Assembly: GCA_945900935.1 (NCBI GenBank)
Contig: CAMDKT010000068.1
Location: 1 to 14,576 of the forward strand
Direction of reading: 5' to 3'
Source: Candidatus Sulfopaludibacter sp. SbA3
Lineage (GTDB): Bacteria; Acidobacteriota; Terriglobia; Bryobacterales; Bryobacteraceae
Length of the DNA: 14,576 nucleotides
Part shown: one piece after another, positions 1 to 7,744 of the stretch
How positions within the stretch are numbered: position 1 is the stretch's first letter
How the letters are laid out: every line of letters starts with the position of its first letter
The notes under the pieces: model-generated
What the model was told of the DNA's origin: nothing
The model's database searches: none
Seen by the model: only the letters and a program-made list of their open reading frames with translations
Made by a program: the position numbers and the translations under genes

Positions 1-1
1 T

Positions 2-676
2 GGCGACGGCATTCCTGTCGGGGTCACGACGATGTTGGGCGGATGGGTGCCTGGAACTCGGGTAGGTTTGTTGCCGGAGGGTACCGGCATCCTGCTGCCG
101 AAAGGCGCGCGCGTCATCGTTCAAATGCACTATTTTCCGTCGGGCAAGACACACAGCGATCAGACGAAGGTCGGGCTCTATCTGGCGAAAAAGACGGAAA
201 AGCTGAGCAAACGGATGGTGTACCTGCCGCTGGTGAACACCTCATTCCGCATTCCGGCCGGTGCCAACGATCATGAGGTAACCGCTTCCATTCCGGTGCT
301 GCCGGGGTTGACGGCGGAAGTTTACATGGTGGTTCCGCACATGCATTTACTCGGCAGGAAAATCCAGATCACGCGGACAAAATTTCGCTCGCCGGTAGCG
401 GAAACTCTCGTCAAAATCGACGACTGGGACTTTAACTGGCAGGGATTCTATTCCTTCGAGAAGCCGCTGCGGCTGAATGTTTTCGACAATATTAAGGTAT
501 CGTGCCGCTTTGACAACTCCGCCGAAAACCCGCGCAATCCTTCGAATCCGCTGAAGGAGATTCGATGGGGTGAAGGTACCGAAGACGAGATGTGCCTCGG
601 CTTCCTCGGTCTGGCCTTCGACAATCCCAGCGTTCTCGACCAGATCCGCTTCCAGCGGCATAATCAGCGGCGGTAA
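2..676 (+). CDS. Copper type II, ascorbate-dependent monooxygenase domain protein (3' part)
   Basis: The reading frame is open from the window edge, so this is the C-terminal 224 residues of a longer protein. The sequence matches the two-domain copper monooxygenase fold of peptidylglycine and dopamine hydroxylases. Three metal-site elements are visible: a histidine in VQMHYFPSGK (codon 128-130), the HxH pair in VPHMHLLG (338-346) and the methionine of DEMCLGF (590-592). They correspond to the last CuH histidine and the two CuM histidines plus methionine of PHM. Bacterial members of this type are usually large exported proteins, often with a redoxin or cytochrome region in front; that part lies outside the window. 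The P450 gene starts 4 bp after its stop, so the two are probably co-transcribed. The substrate is unknown. Confidence 0.85.
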   Translation, partial: GDGIPVGVTTMLGGWVPGTRVGLLPEGTGILLPKGARVIVQMHYFPSGKTHSDQTKVGLYLAKKTEKLSKRMVYLPLVNTSFRIPAGANDHEVTASIPVLPGLTAEVYMVVPHMHLLGRKIQITRTKFRSPVAETLVKIDDWDFNWQGFYSFEKPLRLNVFDNIKVSCRFDNSAENPRNPSNPLKEIRWGEGTEDEMCLGFLGLAFDNPSVLDQIRFQRHNQRR

Positions 677-680
677 ACAC

Positions 681-2021
681 ATGCCCCGCCTGATCCGCCC
701 GCCCGGCCCGCGCGTCCGTTCCCTGGGCGGCAGTTTTCAGGCGTTTCGCGCCGATCCCCTTCGCTTCCTGACAAACTGCGCCGCCGATTACGGCGACCTG
801 TGCTATTTCCGCGTCGCGCATCAACACATGTATTTCCTGAACTCGCCCGCGCTGGTGCAGGAAGCGCTGGTGACGCAGAATTCGCATTTCATCAAGGGCC
901 GCATTTTGCAGCGCGCAAAGGTGCTGCTGGGCGATGGGCTGTTAACGAATGAAGGCGCGTCGCATTTGCGCCAGCGTCGGCTCGTGCAACCGGCGTTTCA
1001 TCGCGACCGGCTGATCCGGTACGCCGAAGACATGAGCTCGCTGGCCGTCCGTTCCCGCGGCCGCTTTACCGATGGCGCTGTCGTCGAGATCGATCGCGAA
1101 ATGATGCGGCTCACGCTTTCCATCGTGGGCCGGACACTGTTCAGCGCCGAGGTGGAGGAGGACGCGGCAACCGTCGGCGAGGCGATGAACGCCCTTGTGG
1201 AAATGATGCCGTTGCTGCTGTTCCCGCTGTCCCAGTATTTTCAGTATTTGCCGCTGCCGTTCATGCGCCGGTTTCAAAAGGCCGGCGAGACGCTCGACAA
1301 GACGATCTACCGGATCATCAACGAGCGCCGGCGAAGCGGAGCGGATACAGGCGATCTGCTCTCGATGCTGCTGCTGGCGCGCGATGCCGAAGGCGACAAT
1401 GCCGGCATGACCGACAAGCAGATCCGCGATGAAACGCTGACACTTTTCATTGCCGGGCATGAGACGACGGCCACCGCGTTGACGTGGGCATGGCATCTGC
1501 TGGCAGAGAACCCCGAAGCGGAAGCGAAGATGCATCGAGAGTTGGACGAAGTGCTGGGCGATCGCGAGCCTACTTTCGATGACGTGCCATTGCTGCCTTA
1601 TACAGGCCACGTCTTCGGCGAGACGATGCGCCTGTTTCCGCCCGCCTGGGCGATTGGGCGCATGGCCGTCTCGGAACTCGAAATCGGCGGCTACCGCGTG
1701 CCGCGAAAATCGATCGTGCTGGTAAGCCCATACACCATGCACCGGTCCGCGAAATGGTGGCCGGAACCGGACAAGTTTCGGCCGGAACGATGGGCCGTCT
1801 ACGACGCGGAGCGGACGAAGTTCGCCTACTTTCCGTTCGGGGGCGGTCCGCGCCTCTGCATCGGCGAGAGGTTCGCGTGGATGGAGGGCGTCTTAATTCT
1901 GGCGGCATTGGCGCGCAAATGGAGGTTCCGTCGAGTCGACGACCGCCCGGTGGAGCTGGCGCCGCTCCTGACGCTACGGCCGAAGGGCGGATTGAAGTTG
2001 CGCGCGGAGTCGCGCCAGTAA
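681..2021 (+). CDS. Cytochrome P450
   Basis: This is a 446-residue heme-thiolate monooxygenase. The three diagnostic P450 elements are present and correctly spaced: the I-helix oxygen-binding motif AGHETT (residues 258-263), the K-helix ExxR as ETMR (314-317), and the heme loop FGGGPRLCIG (386-395) with C393 as the axial ligand. The N-terminus begins with a proline-rich PPGPR stretch and has no membrane anchor, so it should be a soluble class I-type enzyme needing separate reductase partners; no ferredoxin or reductase gene is in view. The ATG at 681 was chosen because it follows the upstream stop by 4 bp and gives a normal family length; the frame stays open upstream to 570 only by running into the previous gene. 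The substrate cannot be predicted. Confidence 0.95.
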   Translation: MPRLIRPPGPRVRSLGGSFQAFRADPLRFLTNCAADYGDLCYFRVAHQHMYFLNSPALVQEALVTQNSHFIKGRILQRAKVLLGDGLLTNEGASHLRQRRLVQPAFHRDRLIRYAEDMSSLAVRSRGRFTDGAVVEIDREMMRLTLSIVGRTLFSAEVEEDAATVGEAMNALVEMMPLLLFPLSQYFQYLPLPFMRRFQKAGETLDKTIYRIINERRRSGADTGDLLSMLLLARDAEGDNAGMTDKQIRDETLTLFIAGHETTATALTWAWHLLAENPEAEAKMHRELDEVLGDREPTFDDVPLLPYTGHVFGETMRLFPPAWAIGRMAVSELEIGGYRVPRKSIVLVSPYTMHRSAKWWPEPDKFRPERWAVYDAERTKFAYFPFGGGPRLCIGERFAWMEGVLILAALARKWRFRRVDDRPVELAPLLTLRPKGGLKLRAESRQ

Positions 2022-2057
2022 CAAATCCGCCACTGCCTCGCTCTAACTCCCGAAGGC

Positions 2058-2063
2058 GGAGGG
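2058..2063 (+). promoter_or_regulatory. Ribosome binding site GGAGGG
   Basis: GGAGGG lies 9 bp upstream of the ATG at 2073. It is a strong Shine-Dalgarno match and fixes the start of the PPOX-fold gene. The 51 bp between the P450 stop and this start show no clear promoter, so read-through from the P450 gene is likely. Confidence 0.6.
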
Positions 2064-2072
2064 ATTTTTCAG

Positions 2073-2591
2073 ATGGAATCCAATAACGCGACGCAACACC
2101 TTTCCGGGGAAGCGGCGCTCACCAAAGTGCGCGATCTCCTCAAAAAATTTCGCAGCGCGATGATGGTAACGATCGTGAATGGCAAGCTCCATTCGCGTCC
2201 CATGGGGGTCCAGGGCAAGGCCGAAGAGTTCAATGGCGTGCTTTGGTTCTTCTCGGATCGGGAGAGCGGAAAAATCGAAGAAATCAAGGCAGATGCGGAG
2301 ATGTCGCTGCTCTTCCAAAGCGACAGCGATTGCGCTTATATGCATTTGCTCGGCAAGGCTTCCGTCACCGATGACCTTGGCAAGAAGAAAGAACTCTTCA
2401 CGCCGCTCGTCAAGACGTGGTTCCCCGAAGGCTTCAACGATCCTCGAATGACGCTGATTCGCTTTGAAGCGGAACGCGGCGATTTTTGGGACAGCCCAGG
2501 CGGGATGCTGCAAGTGCTGGCGGCGTTCACGAAATCAGTTGTCACCGGCAAGCCAGCCCAAGGCGGTGAGATGGGCGATGTCAGACTCTAG
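2073..2591 (+). CDS. Pyridoxamine 5'-phosphate oxidase-fold protein (general stress protein 26-like)
   Basis: This 172-residue protein has the split-barrel flavin-binding layout of the general stress protein 26/Pyrid_ox_like family. Recognisable pieces are LWFFSDRESGKIEEI (about residues 53-67), a central strand region YMHLLGKASV, the WFPEGFNDPRM loop and the late FWDSPGGM segment. Members bind FMN, FAD or F420 and are mostly uncharacterised oxidoreductases; true PNPOx activity is not implied. There is no signal peptide, so it should be cytoplasmic. It follows the P450 gene on the same strand. Its TAG stop occupies 2589-2591 and overlaps the stop of the convergent M28 peptidase gene. Confidence 0.88.
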   Translation: MESNNATQHLSGEAALTKVRDLLKKFRSAMMVTIVNGKLHSRPMGVQGKAEEFNGVLWFFSDRESGKIEEIKADAEMSLLFQSDSDCAYMHLLGKASVTDDLGKKKELFTPLVKTWFPEGFNDPRMTLIRFEAERGDFWDSPGGMLQVLAAFTKSVVTGKPAQGGEMGDVRL

Positions 2592-4201
2592 TTGAGCTGC
2601 CTCGATTTTTGCCGCGCAGGCAGAAACTCATCCCCCGCCCGCCAAGTCGGCATTGCCGGTTGATTCGCAACGGTCAGCCCAACCGTAAACCCGAAGCGCG
2701 CCATCTGTTCCGGGCCGCCCATATCCCAACTCTCTTTGTACTCATCGCTCGGCTGATGATAATTCTTGGCGTTGTATTCGAAGGCAAGTTGCGCCCCGGC
2801 AGTTTCGTCCTTGCCGATATACTCATCGCCCATGTTGATCGAGAACGCCGGCACTCCGGCACGCGCGAAAGCGAAATGGTCCGAGCGGTAAAAGTGCCCC
2901 TGCTCCGGTCGCGGATCCGCCTTGATGGACAGGTTAAACCGCCGCGCCACTTGTTGAACGATCGGAAAAACCGAAGTCCTTTCGGCACCGTTAACCACAA
3001 CATCCTTCACCCGCCCGAACGGGAAAAAGGAATCGAAATTCAAATTCAACGCCGTCTGGCCCATGGCGATCACCGGTCGCGCCGCGTACACTTCCGCCCC
3101 GCGCAGCCCGCTCTCCTCCGCCGTGACAGCGACGAAAATCGCCGACCGCTTCGGCCGATTCCGCAGCGCCGCCCAGGCGCGAGCGATTTCGATCAACACC
3201 GCGCAGCCACTGGCGTTGTCAACAGCGCCGTTGTAGATCTTGTCGCCGTTCACCGGATCGCCGATGCCAAGGTGATCCCAGTGCGCGCTAAAAACGATCG
3301 CCTCTTTGCTCATCGCCGGGTCGCTCCCCGGAATGATCGCGGCCACGTTCGCGGCTTGGATCTGGCGGACTTTCGTAGGCACCACGCCCCGAATGCGTAT
3401 GCCCAGCGGAATGGGCTGAAAGCCCCGCTGATCGGCTCTCTTCAACAAATCGTCAACGGTGTGCCCGGCGAGCGCCAGCAACTGTTCACCCCCCGCGCGC
3501 GTCACCCACCCCGCGAACGCCAACGCCGCTGCCCCCGGCGCCAATTTCACTTGCGGATCTTCCTTGCCCCACGAACTCTTCACCACTTCCCAGCCATAAC
3601 CGGCCGTGGGCGTCGTATGAATCAGCACGCATGCAATCGCGCCCTGCCGCAACACCTCTTCGTACTTGTACGTCCACCGGCCATAATAAGTCAGCGCGCG
3701 GCCACCGAAGAATTTGGGATCCTCGCTGGGCGGTTCGTTAGTAAACAACACCGCCACTTTGCCCTTCAAATCCACGCCTTTATAGTCGTTCCAATCAAAC
3801 TCCGGCGCCGTGATGCCATGACCGACAAACACCGCTTCCGCATCAAACTCCGCCCGCGCTTTCTGCTGCATGGTATTGCCGACAAAGCCGGTGGACCACT
3901 TCAGAAACAAGGAATCGCCGCCCTTAGTCGCCCCGAGCTGCGCATCCGGCTGCGGCTCCACTCCCACCAGTTCCACTTTCTGAAAATACGTTCCATTGTC
4001 GCCGGCAGGCTTCGCTCCGGCGATGGCGAGATGACTGGCGATGTAGTTGGTGGCCAGTTCTCCGCCTCGCGTTCCAACGCCGCGCCCTTCCAACAGGTCG
4101 CTCGCCAGGAAACGAATATGGGCGCGAATGTTTTCGCCGGTGATCAGGTCCTGGGCCTGGAGCGCCACGGTGGCGGCAAGGAGAAGTCGAAGCAGTCGCA
4201 T
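2588..4201 (-). CDS. Secreted M28 family zinc aminopeptidase with PA domain
   Basis: This 537-residue protein starts with a short signal peptide (MRLLRLLLAATVALQAQ). The middle part (about 110-270) resembles the protease-associated (PA) insert. The C-terminal half holds the M28 co-catalytic zinc site: H307 in SAHWDHLG, bridging D328 in NGAVDNASG, E362/E363 in TAEESG, D390 in NFDS and H442 in RSDHFAFA. All five expected positions are filled, so it should be active on N-termini of peptides or on a related amide substrate outside the cytoplasm. It is divergent from cysD, with 81 bp between the start codons, and convergent with the PPOX-fold gene, sharing CTAG at 2588-2591. No good Shine-Dalgarno precedes the ATG; a TAAACT sequence lies 6 bp upstream. 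Confidence 0.93.
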   Translation of the reverse strand: MRLLRLLLAATVALQAQDLITGENIRAHIRFLASDLLEGRGVGTRGGELATNYIASHLAIAGAKPAGDNGTYFQKVELVGVEPQPDAQLGATKGGDSLFLKWSTGFVGNTMQQKARAEFDAEAVFVGHGITAPEFDWNDYKGVDLKGKVAVLFTNEPPSEDPKFFGGRALTYYGRWTYKYEEVLRQGAIACVLIHTTPTAGYGWEVVKSSWGKEDPQVKLAPGAAALAFAGWVTRAGGEQLLALAGHTVDDLLKRADQRGFQPIPLGIRIRGVVPTKVRQIQAANVAAIIPGSDPAMSKEAIVFSAHWDHLGIGDPVNGDKIYNGAVDNASGCAVLIEIARAWAALRNRPKRSAIFVAVTAEESGLRGAEVYAARPVIAMGQTALNLNFDSFFPFGRVKDVVVNGAERTSVFPIVQQVARRFNLSIKADPRPEQGHFYRSDHFAFARAGVPAFSINMGDEYIGKDETAGAQLAFEYNAKNYHQPSDEYKESWDMGGPEQMARFGFTVGLTVANQPAMPTWRAGDEFLPARQKSRQLN

Positions 4202-4207
4202 AGATTC

Positions 4208-4213
4208 AGTTTA
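4208..4213 (-). promoter_or_regulatory. Possible -10 element (TAAACT) of the M28 peptidase gene
   Basis: Read on the minus strand, TAAACT is followed by 6 bp and then the ATG of the peptidase gene. It matches TATAAT at 4 of 6 positions and no Shine-Dalgarno is present, which fits the leaderless layout seen at other genes here. No -35 match was found, so the call is weak. Confidence 0.25.
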
Positions 4214-4241
4214 TGGCAGGATCGAAATACGTCCATCTCCA

Positions 4242-4271
4242 TTGACAATAGGGCGATTCCATTGCTACCAT
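4242..4271 (+). promoter_or_regulatory. Sigma-70-type promoter of cysDN
   Basis: A perfect TTGACA (4242-4247) is followed by an 18-bp spacer and TACCAT (4266-4271), which matches TATAAT at 4 of 6 positions. A start site about 7 bp downstream would be near 4278, only about 5 bp before the ATG at 4283. The AAGGGG at 4273-4278 would then be mostly outside the mRNA, giving a nearly leaderless transcript. It lies in the intergenic region shared with the divergent M28 gene. Confidence 0.5.
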
Positions 4272-4282
4272 AAAGGGGATAC

Positions 4283-5188
4283 ATGGATTCGCGTACTCTC
4301 AGCCATCTGCGCGCCCTGGAAGCCGAAAGCATTCACATCATGCGGGAGGTGGTCGCCGAATTTGCCAAACCGGTGATGATGTACTCCATCGGCAAGGACT
4401 CGTCCGTCATGGTCCGGCTCGCGCAAAAAGCCTTCTATCCGGGCAAACTGCCCTTCCCCCTTCTGCACATCGACACCACCTACGAGTTCCAGGAGATGAT
4501 CGAATTCCGCGACCAGTTCGTCAAGGAGCTCGACGCGGAATTGATCGTGCACACGAACACGAAAGCGATTGAGGAAGGCGCCAATCCGTTCAAATTGGGC
4601 ACCATCAAATGCTGCGCCTTGTTGAGGACGCGGGCGCTGCTCGATGCGTTGGAGGCGGGCGGTTATGACGCGGCCTTCGGCGGCGCGCGCCGCGACGAGG
4701 AAAAATCCCGCTCGAAGGAGCGCGTATTTTCGTTCCGCGACAAGTTCGGCCAATGGGATCCGAAAACGCAGCGCCCGGAGATGTGGAGCCTCTATAACAG
4801 CAAAGTGGACAAGGGCGAATCGATCCGCGTTTTCCCGCTTTCCAACTGGACCGAAATGGACGTGTGGAGCTACATCGATCTGGAAAATATCCCCATCGTT
4901 CCACTCTATTTCGCCAAAGAACGCGAAATGGTGGTGCGCGACAATCAGATCATCCCGCTGGAGCACGACATGCCGTTCGCGCCCGGTGAAAAACCACAGA
5001 TGGTCATGAGCCGCATGCGCTCCCTCGGCTGCACCTACTGCACAGGCGCCATCGCCAGCGACGCTGCCACGATGCCCGAAATCATCACCGAACTCGTGCA
5101 GTTCCGCCGCTCGGAACGCGAGAACCGGATCATTGATCACGACCAGGAAGGCTCCATGGAATTGAAGAAGCGCGAGGGGTATTTCTAG
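4283..5188 (+). CDS. cysD: Sulfate adenylyltransferase subunit 2 (CysD)
   Basis: This 301-residue protein is the catalytic, ATP-pyrophosphatase-type subunit that transfers AMP from ATP to sulfate, forming APS. It works as a cytoplasmic heterodimer with the GTPase CysN. The modified PP-loop is SIGKDSS (residues 35-41). Other family blocks are GGARRDEEKSRSKER (133-147), FGQWDPKTQRPE (155-166), RVFPLSNWTEMDVW (182-195), LGCTYCTGAI (248-257) and the C-terminal KKREGYF. Length and all motifs match intact CysD. The gene is followed after 3 bp by cysN, so translation is probably coupled; GAGGGG inside its last codons serves the next start. The product can feed assimilatory APS or PAPS reduction; no reductase is in the window. 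Confidence 0.97.
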   Translation: MDSRTLSHLRALEAESIHIMREVVAEFAKPVMMYSIGKDSSVMVRLAQKAFYPGKLPFPLLHIDTTYEFQEMIEFRDQFVKELDAELIVHTNTKAIEEGANPFKLGTIKCCALLRTRALLDALEAGGYDAAFGGARRDEEKSRSKERVFSFRDKFGQWDPKTQRPEMWSLYNSKVDKGESIRVFPLSNWTEMDVWSYIDLENIPIVPLYFAKEREMVVRDNQIIPLEHDMPFAPGEKPQMVMSRMRSLGCTYCTGAIASDAATMPEIITELVQFRRSERENRIIDHDQEGSMELKKREGYF

Positions 5189-5191
5189 GTC

Positions 5192-6907
5192 ATGTCCGAA
5201 TCGCAGCTCCTACGTTTTTCCACCGCCGGCAGCGTGGATGACGGCAAGTCGACGCTTATCGGCCGCCTTCTCTTCGAAGCCAAAGGCGTCTACGAAGACC
5301 AGATGGCCGCGTTGCAAAAGTCGACCCTCAACCGCTCCACCGGCCCCATCGATTTTTCGCTTTTGACCGACGGCCTCCGCGCCGAACGCGAGCAGGGCAT
5401 CACCATCGACGTCGCGTATCGCTACTTCGCCACGCCCCAGCGAAAGTTCATCATCGCCGATACGCCCGGTCACGAGCAGTACACGCGCAATATGGCCACC
5501 GGCGCGTCCACGGCCGACCTCGCCATCGTTCTCATCGACGCCCGCAAAGGCGTCCTTCCGCAGTCCCGCCGTCACGCTTATATCGCTTCGCTGCTCGGGA
5601 TTCCCTACATCGCCGTCGCCGTGAATAAGATGGATCTCGTCGAGTTCAGCGAGACCGTGTTCAATCAGATTCGCGCGGATTTTTCGGCCTACGCCGCGGA
5701 AATCGGACTTCGCAATCTGACGTACTTCCCGATCTCCGCGCTCGACGGCGACAACATCGTCGAGCCCAGCGCGCGCACTCCCTGGTTCACCGGAACGCCG
5801 CTGTTAGCCCATCTGGAGTCGGTCCCCGTCGCCGAGGACCGCAACTTCGAGGAACTGCGTTTCCCCGTCCAATACGTCATCCGCCCCACGCTCGATTTTC
5901 GCGGCTACGCCGGGCAACTGGCCGCTGGTATTCTGCGTCCCGGCGATGAAGTAATGTCCCTCCCCGCCGGCCGAATCACGCGCGTGAAAGAACTGCCCTC
6001 TTTCGATGGGCCTTTAACCGAGGCCTTCTCGCCCATGTCGATAACGGTGGTGCTCGAAGACGAAATCGACTTGAGCCGCGGTGACATGCTCGTCGATCCG
6101 AATCACGTCCCGCATGTCTCCCGCCGATTTGCCGCCAAGCTGGTCTGGATGCTCGACGAAGCGGGCGGGCCTGGCCGTCCTTACCTGCTCAAGCACGCTA
6201 CCCAAACGGTAACCGCCGAGATCCGCCGTATCCGCCACCGCGTCGACATCAACACGCTGGAAAACGTCCCTGCCGAGCAACTGGAACTGAACGAAATTGC
6301 CGCCGTGATCATGGAGACCCGCCGTCCGCTGTACTTCGATGCGTATGCGAAGAACCGCGCCATGGGCGGCTTCATTCTCATCGACCCCATCACGAACCTG
6401 ACCGTCGCCGCCGGCATGATCGAGGAGTCGACGCCGGACCTCGTAGAGCCGCTGCAACTCCGGAATCTGGAATTCACCGGGGAGTCAAGCGAGGCCGCTG
6501 ACGAAACGCAGTTGACCAACGCGGAACGCTTCGCCCGCGCCGGTCACTATCCGGCCACCGTCTGGCTCACAGCCCGCCGCGGCGTGGCCTATTTGCTCGA
6601 ACGCCGCCTGTTCGATCTCGGCTGCCAAGTCCACGTTCTCGCCGATGACAGCGAGAGCCATCTGCTGCCCGAACTCTCCCGCGTGCTCAGCAACGCCGGG
6701 TTGATTGCCATCTGTTCCATCGCCTCGCCCGACGCCGCTGAGAGCGACCGCGCGGCCGGCTTCGCGGCGCTGAATCGGTTCCTCGAAGTGCCCGCGAAAG
6801 AACTGCCGTCCCGCGATGACGACGCAGTGGAAGTATTGGTCAAACGCCTGGAAGACCTGGGCGTGCTGCGCCGCAAAGACCGTTTCGAACGTGGCGAAGG
6901 AATCTAG
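5192..6907 (+). CDS. cysN: Sulfate adenylyltransferase subunit 1 (CysN) with a degenerate APS-kinase-like C-terminal domain
   Basis: This 571-residue protein is the regulatory GTPase that drives APS synthesis with CysD. It is an EF-Tu-type GTPase: P-loop GSVDDGKS (13-20), DTPGHE (90-95), NKMD (145-148) and the ISAL G5 element (181-184), followed by the two beta-barrel domains to about residue 430. A stand-alone CysN is about 430-475 residues and a CysN-CysC fusion about 620-640; this one is between. Residues about 453-571 resemble an APS kinase: PATVWLT opens the domain and AGLIAICSIASPDAAESDR matches the later AGLI..ISP..ADR block. However, the GxxGxGKST P-loop is replaced by ARRGVA, about 5 residues shorter. 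The kinase part should therefore be inactive. GTPase assignment is firm; the role of the tail is unknown. Confidence 0.95.
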   Translation: MSESQLLRFSTAGSVDDGKSTLIGRLLFEAKGVYEDQMAALQKSTLNRSTGPIDFSLLTDGLRAEREQGITIDVAYRYFATPQRKFIIADTPGHEQYTRNMATGASTADLAIVLIDARKGVLPQSRRHAYIASLLGIPYIAVAVNKMDLVEFSETVFNQIRADFSAYAAEIGLRNLTYFPISALDGDNIVEPSARTPWFTGTPLLAHLESVPVAEDRNFEELRFPVQYVIRPTLDFRGYAGQLAAGILRPGDEVMSLPAGRITRVKELPSFDGPLTEAFSPMSITVVLEDEIDLSRGDMLVDPNHVPHVSRRFAAKLVWMLDEAGGPGRPYLLKHATQTVTAEIRRIRHRVDINTLENVPAEQLELNEIAAVIMETRRPLYFDAYAKNRAMGGFILIDPITNLTVAAGMIEESTPDLVEPLQLRNLEFTGESSEAADETQLTNAERFARAGHYPATVWLTARRGVAYLLERRLFDLGCQVHVLADDSESHLLPELSRVLSNAGLIAICSIASPDAAESDRAAGFAALNRFLEVPAKELPSRDDDAVEVLVKRLEDLGVLRRKDRFERGEGI

Positions 6908-6912
6908 CGCGG

Positions 6913-7296
6913 CTACGGCAGATACTCCTTTACGAAATCCAAATAGCCGCGCTTGCCGCCTCGTTGGCTCCAACGCGGAATCGAATTCGTGATCTTCCGG
7001 AGCGCTGCGATTATATCCTGCAAACTCGCTGGAGCACCGATACCGCCGTCCGGCGTGCGGCCCATTTGCCACTCGCAAATTTCCCTTACGTTTTGATACA
7101 CGTCCTCAGCGCGTGGATCGAGCGTAATCGCGGATGGCTGCCGCTCCGCGGCCTCGGCCGAGAAGTGTCGCGTCAGCGCGGTCAATGCGTCGGTCACATC
7201 GTAGTCCGTAATGGCAGGATTGGACCGGTATGCATTAACAATTTGAAACTCAATGTTCTGGAGAAGGGCAAAGGTGTTTTCGGCTATGGGTTTCAT
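6913..7296 (-). CDS. Conserved hypothetical protein (127 aa)
   Basis: I do not recognise a named family. The product is 127 residues, soluble, acidic to neutral, mostly helical in appearance and without signal peptide or membrane segment. Notable stretches are MKPIAENTFALLQNIEFQI at the start, an aromatic- and cysteine-containing EICEWQMGR segment, and a basic RWSQRGGKRGYLDFV near the end. The start at 7296 is preferred over an in-frame one at 7323: it forms TGATG with the stop of the upstream DUF6526 gene (one base shared) and has GAGGA 4 bp before it. The two genes are thus translationally coupled and may act together. Its stop is 5 bp from the convergent cysN stop. Confidence 0.75.
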   Translation of the reverse strand: MKPIAENTFALLQNIEFQIVNAYRSNPAITDYDVTDALTALTRHFSAEAAERQPSAITLDPRAEDVYQNVREICEWQMGRTPDGGIGAPASLQDIIAALRKITNSIPRWSQRGGKRGYLDFVKEYLP

Positions 7297-7724
7297 CAGA
7301 TCCTCACGTGATCGGGCCGCCATTTCTGAATGGCCGCCTTGATCTGTTTCTGAGTCAATCGCTCATCAATCGCCCGCCGCGCCAGGTCCGTCAACTCACA
7401 GTCTGAGGCGAATCGCAAGCCAACCAGTTGCCCAACGCTCAGCTCATCAAAACGCAGCATCAGTTCCGCCGACAACAGCTTCTCCATCCGCAAACGCTCT
7501 TCCAATCGGATCAGCCGGTCCTGCACGCCCAGCGCGTAGATGCGCGTCTTCAACAACCAGACGAACATCGAAATGCTGAGCAAAACCAGCCACAAAGTAA
7601 TCCCGTTTGGGTACGCCCACGCGTGCTTTACGGAAAAGATAAACGTCGCCAGCATCACTGGCATCAGGAAGAAATGGAACGGCGGATCCCATTTCGTGTG
7701 GCTCTTGAAACTCTGATCAGGCAT
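7296..7724 (-). CDS. DUF6526 family membrane protein
   Basis: This 142-residue protein matches the small DUF6526 family. Two hydrophobic segments (about residues 16-32 and 41-58) form a membrane hairpin, followed by a cytoplasmic, charged helical region with the family-like blocks ALGVQDRLIRLEERLRME (64-81), LSVGQLVGLRFASDCEL (95-111) and a C-terminal KQIKAAIQKWRPDH. The function of the family is unknown. The gene heads a two-gene unit, overlapping the next gene by one base. A TATACT -10-like element sits 7 bp before the ATG with no Shine-Dalgarno, suggesting a leaderless message. Confidence 0.85.
   Translation of the reverse strand: MPDQSFKSHTKWDPPFHFFLMPVMLATFIFSVKHAWAYPNGITLWLVLLSISMFVWLLKTRIYALGVQDRLIRLEERLRMEKLLSAELMLRFDELSVGQLVGLRFASDCELTDLARRAIDERLTQKQIKAAIQKWRPDHVRI
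7301..7305 (-). promoter_or_regulatory. Ribosome binding site GAGGA at a TGATG junction
   Basis: On the minus strand GAGGA lies 4 bp before the ATG whose first base is the last base of the upstream TGA stop (7296-7298). This decides the start of the 127-residue gene and indicates coupled translation. Confidence 0.55.
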
Positions 7725-7731
7725 TGGTGCC

Positions 7732-7737
7732 AGTATA
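7732..7737 (-). promoter_or_regulatory. -10 element (TATACT) 7 bp from the DUF6526 start codon
   Basis: On the minus strand TATACT is followed by 7 bp (GGCACCA) and ATG. Transcription starting about 7 bp below the -10 box would begin at or next to the A of the start codon. No -35 match and no Shine-Dalgarno were found. The same arrangement recurs at 8297 and 11155. Confidence 0.4.
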
Positions 7738-7744
7738 GCCGGGA

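Noticed and set aside
570..680. N-terminal extension of the P450 frame
   Set aside because: It overlaps the conserved DEMCLGF end of the copper monooxygenase and adds 37 residues before the usual PPGPR-type P450 start.
2609..4273. A 554-codon open frame on the plus strand opposite the M28 peptidase gene
   Set aside because: It is antisense to a gene with a full set of zinc ligands and a signal peptide. Its product is very rich in Arg, His and Pro with no recognisable domain, as expected for a shadow frame in high-G+C DNA.
4265..5140. A 291-codon minus-strand frame opposite cysD
   Set aside because: It is a shadow of the strongly conserved cysD; the product is rich in His, Phe, Glu and Arg and has no domain match.
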